From: Girardinichthys multiradiatus
Taxonomy: Eukaryota; Chordata; Actinopteri; Cyprinodontiformes; Goodeidae
DNA: 64,000 bases
NCBI RefSeq assembly: GCF_021462225.1
Contig: NC_061815.1
Coordinates: forward strand, 51,650,873 to 51,714,872
Direction: 5' to 3'
Made by a program: the position numbers and the translations under genes. The notes beneath the pieces were generated by a model. That model had not been told where the DNA came from. It was given only the letters and a program-made list of their open reading frames with translations, and did no database searches. This document shows, piece by piece, positions 1 through 12,864 of this stretch (the stretch's first letter is position 1; every line of letters begins with the position of its first letter).

Positions 1-179
1 ATTGACCCCGACAGCTTCTCTGTGTACATGGTGACAACAAAGTTCACCAACTGCAGGTCAGACGATCAGTTTTCTGCATGAAGAAAAAAGCCAGACATCA
101 GGAATCCAGGTCTACCATCAAACAGCTTGGCTGTGAGATGGTACCTAACTTTCCTAATGTGGCCTCTTTTCTCATCTAG

Positions 180-335
180 CAAGGGCAGCGCCTGTGAGTG
201 GGCAGCAAAGCCTCAGTGACCCGTCTCCCCCTTGTCTTGTGTCATGATATATGTTTGGATGGGTTGTACTGGAATTCTAATTTCCCCTCGAGGATCAATA
301 AAGTATCTTTGAATTGAAATGAATTGAATTGAATC
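180..335 (+). repeat. LINE 3' tail remnant
   Basis: A short stretch ends in a 'gaggatcaataaagtatctt' type tail followed by several GAATT units. The same tail, with an oligo-GAATT end, closes the LINE fragment near 44.65 kb, so this is read as the 3' end of a non-LTR retrotransposon truncated at its 5' side. It has no coding potential. The class is inferred from tail similarity only. Confidence 0.5.
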
Positions 336-499
336 AGAATAAAAACTATTTAGGTTTGACATGTTTTCTCTTTGTTACACATATGTTCATATAATAGTAT
401 CAAACTGTTTCTACTGATCAGATTCCATTCTTAACCTATCTTCATCAGTGTGAGCTCCTTTATACCAGCAGCATCTAGCAAAGTTGCTGCTCTGCAAGA

Positions 500-1700
500 C
501 CCAACACAGTGCCAAAATGGAAAGGCATCAGCAATAACCTCGGATCAACGACTGTTCCTGCCCATCAACCTGGGAAGAGTCATAAGGTCATCTCCAAACT
601 ATCTGAAGTCCATCCTACAGAAAGATTATTCCTAGCTAAAAAACATTTCAGACAGCTGCCATTCCTCTCAGAAATGGATCTCCCAACAGATTCTGCCCAA
701 GGTCAAAGCGTGAAGCTGAGAGAAAGGATCAAAGCCAAGAGCTCCATCTCAGACTTTACAGGCCTTGGTTAGCAGATTAAAGGTCATGACAGGACAGTTA
801 GAAAAACACTGAACCAGTATGGATGCCTGGAAGGGTTGAAGGAGAAAGCATCCTCTTTCTAAAAACAAGACGGCTGCAGGACTTAGGTAGCAAAGCTGCA
901 CGTGGAGGAAGGACAAGACCTATGGGACAATGTCCTCCAGACAGATGAAACTAAAGTGGAGATGTTGGACCATGGTTAATGGCCTGCACTTTTATAGGGC
1001 TCTATTAATTCCCCAGAAACCTCAAAGCCCTTTACACTCCACTCATTCATCCACCCATTCACTCACTGACAGTGGTGAGCTGCATTGTAACCACTGATTT
1101 CCTGGAGCAGACTGACAGAAGTGAAGCTGCCAGACCTTCTGACCACCATCAGCATGCAAGGAGGGTGAAGTGTCTTGCCAAAGGACACAACAACTGAGAC
1201 AGACACAGCGGGGTTTGAACTGGCAACCCACCGATTACAGGACAAATCTCTACCACCATCGGCCCATAACGGACAGCAGCATGTTTGGAGGAAACCAACG
1301 ACAGAACGTCGGCACAAACACCTCATACCAACCATCAAGCAGGTTGGTGGAGGGTTGATGACCTGGGCACCTTGCAGTCACTGAGTGGACCATGAACTGT
1401 ATACCAAAGTACTCAAGAGTCAAACATGAGTCAATCTGTCTAACAGCTGAAGCTTGGTCCAAACTGGGTCATCAACAGAACCATGATCCCAAACAAAGCA
1501 AATAAATGGCCTACTCAAAGTCCTGACCTCAACCTCGTTAAAATCCTGTGGTGGGCTAAGCGGAACTTTGATGGAACAAAGTTCCTACACAATGATGGTT
1601 CATTAAAGAATTAAAAGCGTCCAACCCGCTGCTGGGTCCTTCATGAAGCAGACAGACAATTCATTAATGGTTCTGTTCTGTTAGAAGCATCTAATGATTG
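500..1700 (+). pseudogene. Decayed Tc1/mariner-type transposase, split by another repeat
   Basis: Translated fragments match the conserved order of a fish Tc1-like transposase. The N-terminal half ends near 960 in a degenerate 'WDNVLQTDETKVEM' catalytic block. The continuation 'QQHVWRKP...HKHLIPTIKQVGGG' resumes near 1262, and a degenerate 'SPDLN' block lies near 1530. About 290 bp between the halves (roughly 970-1262) is an unrelated dispersed repeat that interrupted the gene. Many frameshifts and stops are present, no terminal inverted repeats were found, and the copy is certainly dead. A shorter relative of the N-terminal half lies at 31260-31615. Confidence 0.7.
970..1262. repeat. Dispersed fish repeat inside the Tc1 remnant
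   Basis: This segment reads 'ccctttacactcc...cattcactcactgacagtggtgagctgcattgtaaccac...agtgtcttgccaaaggacacaaca'. That wording is typical of a repeat scattered through teleost genomes, recalled from general experience with no database search possible. It sits exactly where the transposase reading is broken, so it was inserted after the Tc1 element. Its class was not determined. Confidence 0.5.
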
Positions 1701-4470
1701 TTGTGATTCACTTTAATCCTTCTTGTAGTGGTGAGATGTTTCTCTGTGACCACCAGTATAATTGAAAGTGGACGAGAAGTCAGAGCTGAAGACATGAGTG
1801 TCCCATCACACACACGTGTTAATGAACGTGTGCTAACAGAGTCCATGTCTGCAAACCAACTCGGGTTTTAACAGCTCTCCCACACACCCGTCTGTCCCCC
1901 AGAGCCTCTCTTGGAGCATTCTCCCATCATTCCTCTTCTCCACGCCAACAAAGCATCCTCCCTCAGTACCCTACGGTCCATCAGAGAAGAAGAGCTCCCA
2001 GTTCCAGCTGCTGCCGCTGCCATTATGGCGACTGGAGATGATCTCGTGGGACAGCCAGCCAAAAAACACTAACTCGTTTGTGGCATGGAGGATGCATTTG
2101 CTTTACTGCGTTCACATCGACGTGCTGCACAAACAAAGCGTTGGCTGCTTTGGTTGGCAGAGACACGGGTCTGTAATTAGACTTTCCTCGCCAAGCACAC
2201 GGTCTCATGGTAATTGGAGTTGGAGCAGAGGATTGTGGGAGTTGAAAGAATAATAATGAATAATCATCTGCTGCAGACTGAGAGGAGAAAACTGGACAGG
2301 TACCTGATACCAAACACACTCAGGAGAAGAGTTCTGTTCAGCACATGGAAACATGACCCGACAACTAAAATTAAAACATCAGGATTTCTGAACAGGAGGC
2401 AGAGCAGGCTGGTTCCTAAACAGAATATGTGATTTTTTTAAGTGAGGCTCTGTGAAGTAATTACCAGCAATCACTGTCTACCTGTAGTCGACAGTCTGAA
2501 TTTGTAGAAAAGTGAATAAATCCTCAGAGTGGTAGAAGGCTAGCAGCTAGCAGTCAGGTTTGGTTGTGAGAACCATCAAAGATGGAACATTCCTCAGTTT
2601 GTCCAAGTTCTTGTAGTTGTTTGGAGATGATCCTGATATACCCGTAGCACAGAACCATCCACTGAGAAATCCAGTGATAAACCTATTGATGATTTCTTGT
2701 GAGAGTTTAGAGGTTTAGTATTGCCTATATTAAGGCTTTATCCCACAGATGTGAACATTTTCAGTTTGAGTTGATTCTAGTCACCAGAACTGGATTGGAG
2801 AGCAGAGAGTCTGATTTCTAAGCTCTGTTAAGCGTCCGATGGTGTTTGTGAACACTCATCATGAGTTCCTCAAAGCGTTTCAATCAGCGTTTAAAAACAC
2901 CACATATTAGAAGGAAACAGTCAGAGGAACTGTGTTAATGAAGAACAGCCAGAATGTTCACCCTGAGCACCTTAAAAATAAGTCATTTGTCACTAAATAC
3001 ATTTAAAAATATTAGTCTTACCGTATAAAATAGGGCATATATGATATTCACCAGATTTCATGTTATAAACATCGTATACAGCAACAAATCATTTATTTAT
3101 TACAAACATAAAGAGGCAACAGAAGCAGAGTTTATAGATTCAGCTGAAAACAGCAACTGCGAATGCAGCTCTGTGATCCGTTTAAAGCAAACAGCAGGAA
3201 GATGATCTGTTTTCATGATGAAGCTCAGAGGTCTTAATGATTTGCTCACCCACCTACAGCTGCTAATGAAAGTGTTCATTTTATTTGGTCCAGTTGTTTC
3301 AGGGCCAGAACCAGTTTTACTGTTCCACTGTACTGGCGTCAGCGGAAACAGGCAGAACTGGTGCTGAACTGTGGCCTCCCAGCATGAATAAGTCTCAGTT
3401 AAATCAGTAATTTGGCAGATCCAAAACTCTGGTCTGTGTTTAGATCCACATCACACATCACTGGGTGCGCTAATGGGCCTGAAGAAGGATCAACCAGATC
3501 TCATCTGCAGTTCGGGACCAGCTCGTTGGGTTTTGTATTTGTATTATCGGATTATGGGCTGCAGGTTCTGTCAGCAGAACACACAGAACCTGTCGGAGTG
3601 AGGGATGCATAAATCATTTTGCTGCATCATGCAGACTTTTAATGAATTATTCTATTTGTCTTTCATACCTGTACTGACCCTCGCTTGTTTAGTATTTCGT
3701 CTCTTCTGGTAAAAACCCAGAAGTATCAACCTCCTGCTGGGCCCTGAAAGCAGCAGCAGGTCTTCCTTCATTGTTGCCTCAGAGCAGCAGGTCTGTCAGG
3801 AGTCACCGAGCAGATGGTCGACGGACCCCGGGGAGCTGGCCGGGTGGTGCCGCTACCGCCCCTCAGAGACGGATGGGTTTCCAGCTCTGAGCGTCAGCAG
3901 TGACAGCGATGCTGAGACAGGGCTCGCCTCCACATCCATCAGGGCTCGGCGATAATGAGAGGAACAGGTGAAGAGGGAAGGAGGTGAGGCCCAAAGGAGA
4001 GGGAGGTGAGAGATGTTAGTGAGGGTGATAAATAAGAAAACAACAGGAGGCACCTTCATCCACACCTGAAGGCAGCAGAACATGTAAACGGGTCAGGTTT
4101 CTTACCAGAACTCACTTGGAGCTTCAGTCTTGATGAGCACCAGCTGTACCTGAATAGGTGGAGCTTTGGGAGAAGGAACAATTCCTGAAACCTGCTTCCC
4201 AAATTAATACTAATTCTGGACAGACCTCTGTGTGTTTAATGTTTGGATACTGGAAGAAAAAAATTCCCAGAATCAGAACCACCTGATTTATTGGAAAGTG
4301 CATAAAAGCAGATTGTAACTGCAGCTTCTCTCCTTTCAATGGAGCCTCTAAAGTTCTCGCTGAGATCTTTTTGGACCAGTTCTGCATTAAATATGTCAGT
4401 ATTTCCTCTGACCCACATAGACTAACTGAGCTGTATTGTCATACAGAATCATCCATTCAGAACCTGACCC
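1701..4470. other. No gene recognised
   Basis: Only short chance reading frames occur, with no family resemblance or splice logic. The sequence looks like ordinary intergenic DNA. Confidence 0.5.
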
Positions 4471-5143
4471 AGAGATGCTCCTTTCTGTGCTCTCGGTGTA
4501 TCAATCTGCTCGCGCGTGGATTACTCCTGCGCGCTCGTGTGAAACATTTGGCTGTTTAGAAAAAAAAAAGACATTTACCTGCCTATGATTGGCCACTTTT
4601 CCGCTATCCCCGCCCCGTGACCCTTGTTGCTAACCGTGACCAGCTAATGCAGCTGAGATGAAAACTTTTTTCAGGAAATCGGAGTTTGGTGAATAAGGGC
4701 TTTATGAATTTATCATAGAACATTATGCATGTTTCATAGTTGCATCGGATTATGCATGTATTTATTCACAATATTACTTGGTCTGGAAAAAGACCGGTTA
4801 AAACGTTCAGTAGCTAATAGGTTAAGCTAACATTTAGCTGCCTTCTGCGAAGGGAATCAGCAGGGGATACAAGGGCTATAACCACCCAAACTCCAGTTGA
4901 TATTGAGTGACAAATATAGAAATTATACAAATGATTTCCTGAAAAAAGTTTTCATCTCAGCTGTATTAGCTGGTCACGGTTAGCAACAGGGGTCACGGGG
5001 CGGGGATAGTGGAAAAGTGGCCAATCATAGGCAGGTAAATGTCTTTTTTTTTTCTAAACAGCCAAATGTTTCACACGAGCACGCAGGAGTAATCCACGCG
5101 CGAGCAGATTGATACACCGAGAGCACAGAAAGGAGCATCTCTG
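4471..5143. mobile_element. Fold-back (MITE-like) element with 210-bp inverted arms
   Basis: Positions 4471-4680 and 4934-5143 are reverse complements with only about four to five mismatches over 210 bp. They enclose a 253-bp AT-rich spacer. The outer ends read CAGAGATGCTCC, which fits the CAGNGNTG-like ends of hAT elements. The adjoining 8 bp (acctgacc against gcgcgcct) do not form a target-site duplication, so either the true ends differ or the arms are subterminal parts of a larger, rearranged element. There is no transposase inside. The high arm identity points to recent formation or gene conversion between arms. Confidence 0.7.
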
Positions 5144-6578
5144 GCGCGCCTGTGTTGACTTTTGTGCCTGCAGCATAGAGTAGCGCTCGTGGTCATTGGG
5201 TTGTGAGCGCGTTGGACTTAATCCACGCGCTCCTGGAATTAAAATGAGCTGCTCGTGACCTTCTTTATTGCTCCTATCAGGTTTTGGCGTGAATTTGACG
5301 CCATAGTGGTGAGCATTTTCAGCAGAAGCAGCATTTCTCCGGACACATTGATGGGACTTTAAAAACTTCTCAATCACTTCAAGCTTTGGGATGCATCAAC
5401 TGGACCATCTGGTTTTAAAACAGCTTGGGTCAATCGTTGAAGATCTTTGGTTATGAAATCTGCACTTTCCAATCGGCTCTGGTCCTCATCAGAAACCCAG
5501 GTTCTGCTGCAGATGCATGAAAAACAAGTAAAAAGGAGGAATCTCATTAAGACGTCCAGAGGAAGGATTAGGGTTAGAGGAAATAAAAGGCGTAATCAAG
5601 AGAAATCCTTACATGTACAGGTTTTCAAAATAAAAGCACTTCCTGTTGTGTTTATTCAGATAAGTGAGGCAACTTTCCGAACATCCAGAACAGGAAATGT
5701 TTCTGTTTGTAAGAACACCAGATTACATGAAGGAGAATTTAGTGCTGCTCAAATCCAAGCCAAACCAGTTTTGACTACCAGAGAATAAAATGTTAGATGA
5801 TGAAGTAAAAGAGGATTTATTTTTTGTTTACAGCAACATCTCTACACACCGCAAGCAAGTAGCTGCCTTTTATACTGGCTGCCAGTCATTTAAAGAAGGA
5901 ACCCATGAGAAAACCCTCCATAAGCAGTAGGGAGAGCAGGTCTGGCCCTGCTCTGCTGAGGAGAAGAACCGGGGACAGATGTGTCCTGCTTCAACACTGA
6001 TATTGTTAATCTCAGAAACAAACAATCTGAGAAACAAATCCAGATTTAAGGAAAACATAAGCTGACATTTCTGATTAGATTCTATTTAAGGAAGAAGGAT
6101 GACGAGGCTTTCTGCTCCTCAAGGTCTCAAGCAACCAACCTACTAACACTTATCATCACATTTCAGAAGGTAATGGATCCACATCACAAACTATGAAGTT
6201 CTTTAGACTTTAGTACAACGTGAGTCTCAATCTCTGCAGGAAGAGACCGTGAAAAGGTCCACCCACAGGTCCAGAAACCTTGTTACCACTACAGATTTAT
6301 TGTTCCTGAGCACTCAGTTGGGACCGTGACCAAGTCCGGGCCAATCCAAGGACCTGTGCAAACCTTCCGGTCACAGTGCCAAGTAAAGGGCACAAACGAC
6401 AGGTCATTTCAGTCTGAACTATTACAACATGTCACTGTGTGTGTGGAAAGGTTTTACGTCATGTCTTTGCTTCGGTTGCCACAGCTCAGGGTAAAGATCA
6501 GTTTGATGTCTAACGTGGCATCTCACAGGCTACCACACCTTCATCCTGCCCTGTCTTCCAAACTGAAGTCTGAAAGAA
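5144..6578. other. No gene recognised
   Basis: Several ORFs of 60-113 codons occur but none has recognisable domains or flanking splice signals. Treated as intergenic. Confidence 0.4.
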
Positions 6579-7290
6579 GACGTTGCTGGAAGGAAAACCT
6601 GAACCCTGAGAGCAGAAAGTCAGGCTGAAGGTAAAGCATGAAGACATGCTCTGAGCTCCTCTGGGTTCAGGTAAAAACCTCCACAAGCTGTTTGTGATCA
6701 GAAATTATCCTCCTTCTTCCCTCCAGGAGCTCCTCTCCATCATCCCACCTCCCGTCATGCCTCACCTGACACAACATTACAGATGCATTATGGGATGTGA
6801 GGGAGGAGAATGAAGGAACGCAGAGCTTCGTTAATATTTGATGAAACATGAGAGGACCAAACGTTGGTCGTCAGGAGAAAAGAAGGTCATCAATATTAGA
6901 TCAGAACTCTGTTCTTCTCTTTGTTTCAGGGAAATTTAGGAAAGTTTGATCCTCCTGCTGCTTCTCTTATCAAACTCAAAACCAGAAAACTTTGCAGAGA
7001 AACTTAGAGTGCATTCCAACATTTTACACAAAGAGCTGCTCAGCTGATGTTTATTTACTGAGTTTCTTCAGTCTGACGTCCCAAAGTGACTCTTACCTCC
7101 AGCACCACTGCTCCACACTGCAGTCAGCGTTCCTGATCCCATCTTTTCCAGGGATGTCCATGAGTGTCTCACCAAGTCTTTGGAAAATACACATTCCCAA
7201 GGCATGGCGGAGGAAGAAGAGGGTGCGGCTGATGGACTGACCTGCCCCCATCAGAGACTGTTGGAAAGTTTGGACATGTTTGCAGGAAGA
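6579..7290 (+). repeat. Inverted duplication, left arm
   Basis: This block is the near-identical reverse complement of 23018-23745. The match starts at 'gctggaaggaaaacctgaacc' on this side and runs to about 'gactgttgga', then continues weakly through 'tttgcaggaagagcgagac'. Two translated frames (around 6667-6849 and 6992-7130) are identical between arms, which reflects DNA identity rather than a protein gene. A diverged relative of the outer end lies near 56.93-57.19 kb, suggesting a dispersed repeat family of unknown class. Confidence 0.75.
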
Positions 7291-7959
7291 GCGAGACCAA
7301 ACAGCACCTAGAACTCTTCCTGATTTGGGACCTTCAGTGCCAGGCCGGCTTTAGATATTGGGAGAAGGAAAAGGATTAAAGAGTGGGAAAAGGTCCTCTG
7401 AGACCAGCTCAGTGTGTGATGGTTCTTCTTATCAATAAGTTAGAGGCAACCTTCCAGGCGACTCGTCCCGTTCCGGCTCGGCACCTCAGAGATCTGGTGT
7501 GAAGACGGCCTACCCTCTGTGGCCCTGTGGGAAGAGGTTGCAGTGATGGCGGTGGGGCTGAAGCTGTTCCACCATGCGTCACGCTGCAAACAGGATGATG
7601 CTCAGCCTGTTTCATGGCAGCTTAAGGAGCTTTATGTGATGAAGACGTGGCTTTGATGAGCGGCAGTGATGATGAAGATCAGACACAGTTAATCAGGATG
7701 TTAACATGATCAGAACATGAAGCCATGAAGGACGTCACTGAGAGCCTTCAGGAGTTAGAACTTAACAACAACTGAAGCAGAAGAAAGAAACCTCTGACCT
7801 CTGACCTCTGTGTTTTTAACCTTTAAATCTTGTCCTCAGGCGTTTCAGTTTCTTCTCACTGCTTGCTGTGAATCTGGTGCTGCAGTCAGCTGTGAATTAC
7901 GTCACATCAGTCAGATAAACTGAACAGGAAGTTCTAACCCAGCTTTAAATCCCACCGTT

Positions 7960-8510
7960 TATCCTGATTGCATTGATATTTACAGAACCAGAGAGTGGGG
8001 GGCTCACATTAACAGAACCAACCGGGCCAAGCATCGATCTGCAGGGTCATAAATTCAACCTGAGAGTTCCAGATGCCAATCTCTCTAACAATGTTCCCAG
8101 GACACACAAGAGAAAAACAGGCCCACAGCATCACAGATTATCCACCATACTTAATAGTAGGCATGAAGTGCTTTTGTGAATCTCCATCCTTAGTTTCACA
8201 GCAGACCTACCTAGAGGTTTGTTGCTGAGAAGGTCAACCTGAGTCTGATTTGACCAAAGCTCAAAGGTCTAGTTAAAGCCCCGGTAGAGTTTATGTTTGT
8301 AATGGTAGGACAGGAAAGGCGTTTAGGTGACATGCCTCCCCGTCAACCAGCTGGGATGTAGCTAGAGACTGATGGTTTCTGTGGAGACCACCAAGATGCC
8401 ACTGTTTGATGTAGGTTACTAGCATTGAACTCTGGAGAAGTTTTTATCTCCCCCTCCATCAGACAAACGATTGTTAGTGTGGGATTTTCAGCACAGAATA
8501 AATGTCATTA
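7960..8510 (-). repeat. Probable degraded DNA-transposon remnant
   Basis: Phrases such as 'cccacagcatcacagattatccaccatactt' and 'agacctacctagaggtttgttgctgagaaggtcaacctgag' resemble the antisense of a fish Tc1-related transposase. No open frame survives. The family is assigned from memory of similar repeats and is uncertain. Confidence 0.35.
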
Positions 8511-8739
8511 GAAATGTTTGTGTGGGATTATTAATCTTAACACAGTAGACCATATTCACCCCCCGCCTCCACTACTGATGTGACGTTTATCCTGCAAGAA
8601 AACAAACCAATCTGTCAGAAGGACACATTTAAATTGTCAATAAAAGCTGCATTTATGATGTTATTTACACATTCTGATACACACTCTACAATTCATCCAT
8701 TGTTGTAATACATTGCAGGGAAGTTCAGTTTATTTTACC

Positions 8740-8940
8740 AACTGGTAAAACGTGTTCTATCTCATTGCAGCTTCAATGACTTTGCAGCAATCTCTCCTCC
8801 CGTGCAGCAGGTGGCAACCGAGGACAGGAAAAACTCAAACGCAGCTTCTCATTCAGTCTGTCAGCATCCCACATCCTGACTTGGTAGTATCTGCACATTT
8901 ACCTAAAAAAGTTCATCACTTGTCCACCAGCCCTCTTTAG
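8740..8940 (-). repeat. Diverged L2 LINE 3'-tail fragment
   Basis: The words 'gactttgcagcaatctctcctcccgtgcagcaggtggcaaccgaggacaggaaaaactc' parallel the better preserved L2 tails at 31.86 kb and 47.6 kb ('gactttgcagcaatccctcat...ggagaggaaaaactcc'). This copy is older and truncated. Confidence 0.5.
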
Positions 8941-9329
8941 GTGACTCCACAAATGTTCTAACAGTTTCAGTCCTTGACTCTGGTTCAGTTATTACAGAAC
9001 TTTAATTTTCCTTGATGAGAAAAGTGTTTGGCCAAAGGAAAGGTTCAGGTCTCCTGGTTGACATTCAGTCTTGGGACATGTCGATGGTCTTCAGATAGAT
9101 CAGTATGGACATCCTGATGCTCCCATCTCACTGGGTTTTAGCTTATTTGATACATAAATATTCTGAACCTTTGATGGACAGCAGGTTTAAACTCTGACCT
9201 CAATCTTCTTAAAGTCTGCACATCTTGAGGAAATAAAATCAGGGATTTATTGCTGATAAAAGGTTCAAACACGTTGCTTTATGCCAACTGTTATTCAGCC
9301 TGAACCATGACTGTACTCATGTAAAATAT

Positions 9330-9452
9330 GAATTAAATCAATTGAATTTATTTCTAAAGCACCGATTTATAATTATCAAACAGTGCTGTTTATTATTTAA
9401 ATTGGTTAAAACTTTTCTATCTAAAAAAAACCTAGAAAGTTTTAAGCCCAGC
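9330..9452 (-). repeat. L2 LINE 3' part, left of the solo LTR
   Basis: This segment ('attggttaaaacttttctatctaaaa...gaaagttttaagcccagc') joins the L2 sequence that resumes at 10071 ('cttaaaagtagacagg'). In the intact copy near 32.58 kb these two pieces are contiguous. The copy here also has an internal deletion of the 3' region. Confidence 0.65.
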
Positions 9453-10065
9453 TGTTACATGTCTGCTGGACTGTGTGTTTTTCTCCCCCCTTGTGTCTCC
9501 TGTCTCTCACGGGTTCAGAGTTCAGAGTGATGACAATTTGCCTTGATTGGCTTGAGGGAGCCGATCAGGCAGCTCTACATAAACTGCTCACCTGTAGGGC
9601 AGGGGGTGTGGCTTCACCTGGCTGGCTTTTTGGCACATGCTTTGTTCTCCAGCATTGTTTCAAGGTTTGTGGTGGGGGTTTGTGGGCTAGGTAAGTTTGG
9701 GGTACCCTGTACATTTCCATCACGTAGGTTTTTCTCTGTTATACACACTAGGTTAGTAGGTTGGTGCCACCCATGTAATATTTTTGGCTTGTTTTGTTAG
9801 TCTAGAATAGCAGAGCTTTCTTTTCCTCTATTTCTTCTGGCTTAGTTTAGGTGACAGTTAGGCCCTATTTTGTTTTATTTATTTTTTTGATTTGGCACAA
9901 CTTAACCGCCCCTTTCCCCCCCACAGGTGGTTCAACCTTTTTGGGGTCTGTTTTTTTTAAAAGAGAAAAATAAATCCCATTGTACCACACTTACAAAGAC
10001 TCTGACATTTTATTATGGTTGTCCTGTTTGTTCTCCCTCCTTCAACTTGAGGGGGGGCCGTAACA
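9453..10065. mobile_element. Solo LTR (retrotransposon) with perfect 5-bp target duplication
   Basis: The 613-bp segment begins TGTTAC and ends GTAACA, the usual TG...CA inverted termini of an LTR. It is flanked on both sides by the same 5 bp, CCAGC (9448-9452 and 10066-10070). An AATAAA-type signal lies near 9970. The insertion splits an L2 LINE whose two sides can be joined across it. No gag, pol or second LTR is present, so it is the product of LTR-LTR recombination. The family (Gypsy-like or other) cannot be told from the LTR alone. Confidence 0.85.
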
Positions 10066-10070
10066 CCAGC

Positions 10071-11460
10071 CTTAAAAGTAGACAGGGTGTCTGCCTCACG
10101 GACTAAAACTGGGAGCTGGTTCCACAGGAGAGGAGCCTGATAACTAAAGGATCTGCCTCCCATTCTACTTCTAGAGACTCTAGGAACCACCAGTAAACCT
10201 GCAGTCTGAGAACAAAGTGCTCTGTTAGGAACATATGGACCAATCAGATCTCTGATGTATGATGGAGCTAGATCATTAAGGGCTTTATATGTGAGGAGGA
10301 TAATTTTAAATTATATTCTGGATTTAACAGGGAGCCAATGAAGGGAAGCTAAAATAGGAGAAATATGATCTCTCTTTTTAATTTTCATCAGAACTCTTGC
10401 TGCAGCATTTTGAATCAGCTGAAGGCTTTTAACTGCATTTTGTGGACATCCTGATAGTAAAGAATTACAATAGTCCAGCCTTGAAGTAACAAATGCATGG
10501 ACTAGTTTTTCAGCGTCACTCCTGGACAGGATATTTCTAATTTTGGCAATGTTCTGGAGATGAAAGAAGGAAATCCTAGAAACCTGTTTAATATGGGATT
10601 AAAATGACATGTCCTAGTCAAAGTTAACACCAAGGTTTTTTACTTTATTACCAGAGGTCAATTTAATGCCATCCAGGTTAAGTGATTGACTAAGCAGTTT
10701 CTTTTTTAAAGACTCCGGTCCAAAGACGACAACTTCTGTCTTGTCTGAATTTAGAACCACAAAATTTAAAGTCATCCAAGTTTTTATATCTTCAAGACAT
10801 GCTTGTAGTCTATCTAACTGGTTGGGCTCATCAGGATTTATGGATAAGTAAAGCTGAGTATCATCAGCATAACAGTGAAAATTTATCCTATGCTGCCTGA
10901 TAATTTGACCTATTGGAAGCATATATATAGTAAAGAGAATTGGCCCAAGTACTGAACCCTGTGGTACTCCACAATTAACCCTGGAGTTTAAAGATGATTT
11001 ATCATTTACATGAACAAACTGGAATCTGTCAGACAGATAAGATTTAAACCAGCCTAGCGCTGTTCCCCTGATCCCTACAGCATATTCCAGCCTTTCTAAG
11101 AGAATATTATGGTCGACTGGATCAAATGCAGCACTAAGATCTAACAGAACCAGAACAGACACAAGTCCATTATCTGAGGCCATAAGAATATCATTAGTGA
11201 CTTTCAGCAGAGCTGTTTCTGTGCTATGATGAGCTCTGAAACCTGACTGGAACTCTTCAAACAGGTCATTGCTGTATAAATGTTCACACATTTAATTAGC
11301 AACTATTTTCTCAAGAATTTTAGATAAGAATGGAAGATTGGATATAGGTCTGTAATTTATTAAATCATCTCAATCAAGCGAAGGTTTCTTAAGTAAAGGT
11401 TTAATTACAGCTAACTTAAAAGCCTGAAGCTGCTCTAAAATTTTAGAGCAGCTTTAATGT
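10071..11460 (-). pseudogene. L2-clade LINE fragment with reverse transcriptase
   Basis: Read on the minus strand, a 225-codon open stretch (11291 to 10614) shows ordered reverse-transcriptase motifs: 'GFRAHHSTETAL', 'LLDLSAAFDPVDH', 'CGVPQGSVLGPILFTIY', the catalytic 'CYADDTQLY', and 'LNSDKTEVVVFGP'. Downstream in broken frame come 'NIAKIRNILSRSDAEKLVHAF', 'SRLDYCNSLLSG' and 'LQLIQNAAARVL', the typical L2 C-terminal region, and 'LWNQLPVLVREADTLSTFK' near 10090. The endonuclease domain is missing, the ORF is interrupted, and the 3' end is split by the solo LTR. Confidence 0.85.
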
Positions 11461-12860
11461 AAATTAAGGCTGGAGACGGTGACAGCATCTCAGCTTATGG
11501 TCCATTTATTTAGTCTCATATGATCTTCAGCAGATAATGTTCTGAGCAGTTTAGATGCACATTGGATCTTCATGTTCATGTTTAGGAGCCACTTTAGCTT
11601 GAGTTGTAACACAAATCTAAATGAGGTTTCCTGATTAATTTTTTACTGTTATTCCACTTAACTGGATTGTGTTGGAGCTGAAACTGCAGGGATGTGAGGT
11701 GCTCTTCCATTTTAATGACTAAACAAACTGCTGCTCAGACAAAACACTGATTTAAACATTAATGCTGCTGCAGATGTCGATCCAGAGGGGGGAAATGGGG
11801 CAGAAGGCTGACGGGAGGAGTCGCCAGGCTTGGGAAGGGCACAGTAAGTGCTGGAATGAACAAAACATCCATACATAATGCAGAAGCATCCATTTATCAT
11901 CTTTGACTGTGAGCGTGACAGACAGCAGGGACAGGCTGAAGGAGCGCTTCATTATCGTCATCCTGAAAGAATAAACTCTGGAGGAGGTCTGAGTATGGGC
12001 AGCGTTGACAGATTTTTAGGGGATTATCCCTTTAAAAGGAGAAATCCCAGGTACCAGCAGCAGTGGCACACCTGAGCCTGATCCAAGGAAGTGCTGTTAA
12101 TAACTGCTGCCAATGCTGTTAGATGGGCTGTGCATTAACTCAGCTGCAGGGTCCTAATTATCCCCTCAGGATTAACTGTTGGACGCCATCAGCTGATTGA
12201 AACTTCCTTTAATCACTGATGGAAGACTTTCTGAAACTCAGTTACGTGTCTCAGGTCCGTTGTCATGTTTACGCCTCAGAACCAGAGCAGTTCTCCTTTG
12301 CACCAGGTCTTTCTTTCTTTCTCAAACACTTCATTCTCCGTGAATAATAATGAAAACCGATAATATGAAGGAGGAAAATATCCTCCCACAGAGATCCAGA
12401 GATTCTTATGAAACAAGCTTAATTACAGAGCAATTAAAAGTTAGGTTGAACTGCACGGGGAGACCCAGAGCATGCTTCATTACCGAGAGAATAAAGAGTG
12501 AAGATTAATAAAGGAGGAACCAGTAGACAATAATTATTATTCTTAACACTTTTCTTTGCATCAGCTGCAGAGGATGTGATCTACACTGATAGCATACACA
12601 CCTACACAACCTGACACAAAACTCCTCCCTGTTAGTGTTTAAAATGTGCACACCTGCTGCATCCCAGCCGAGTGCACGAACTATCCAACCTTTCTCTGTT
12701 GATGTTCACCGTCTGCCTGCAGGCTTTAAGCTGCAGCGGTGTTAACAGAAAGAGCCAGAGGAGATCTACATCCATACACTTCAAAGTCCCAAGACGGGAT
12801 GGCTGAAAAAACTTTCTGAGCCTGATTCAAAGCAACATTAATCTGTCATTAACTCATCTA
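11461..12860. other. No gene recognised
   Basis: No domain-bearing frame, RNA gene or clear repeat was recognised. Confidence 0.4.
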
Positions 12861-12864
12861 AATA

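Noticed and set aside
6667..7240. Short frames duplicated exactly at 23008-23662
   Set aside because: They reflect DNA identity of the inverted duplication. The frames have no domains, no splice context and no codon-level signal.
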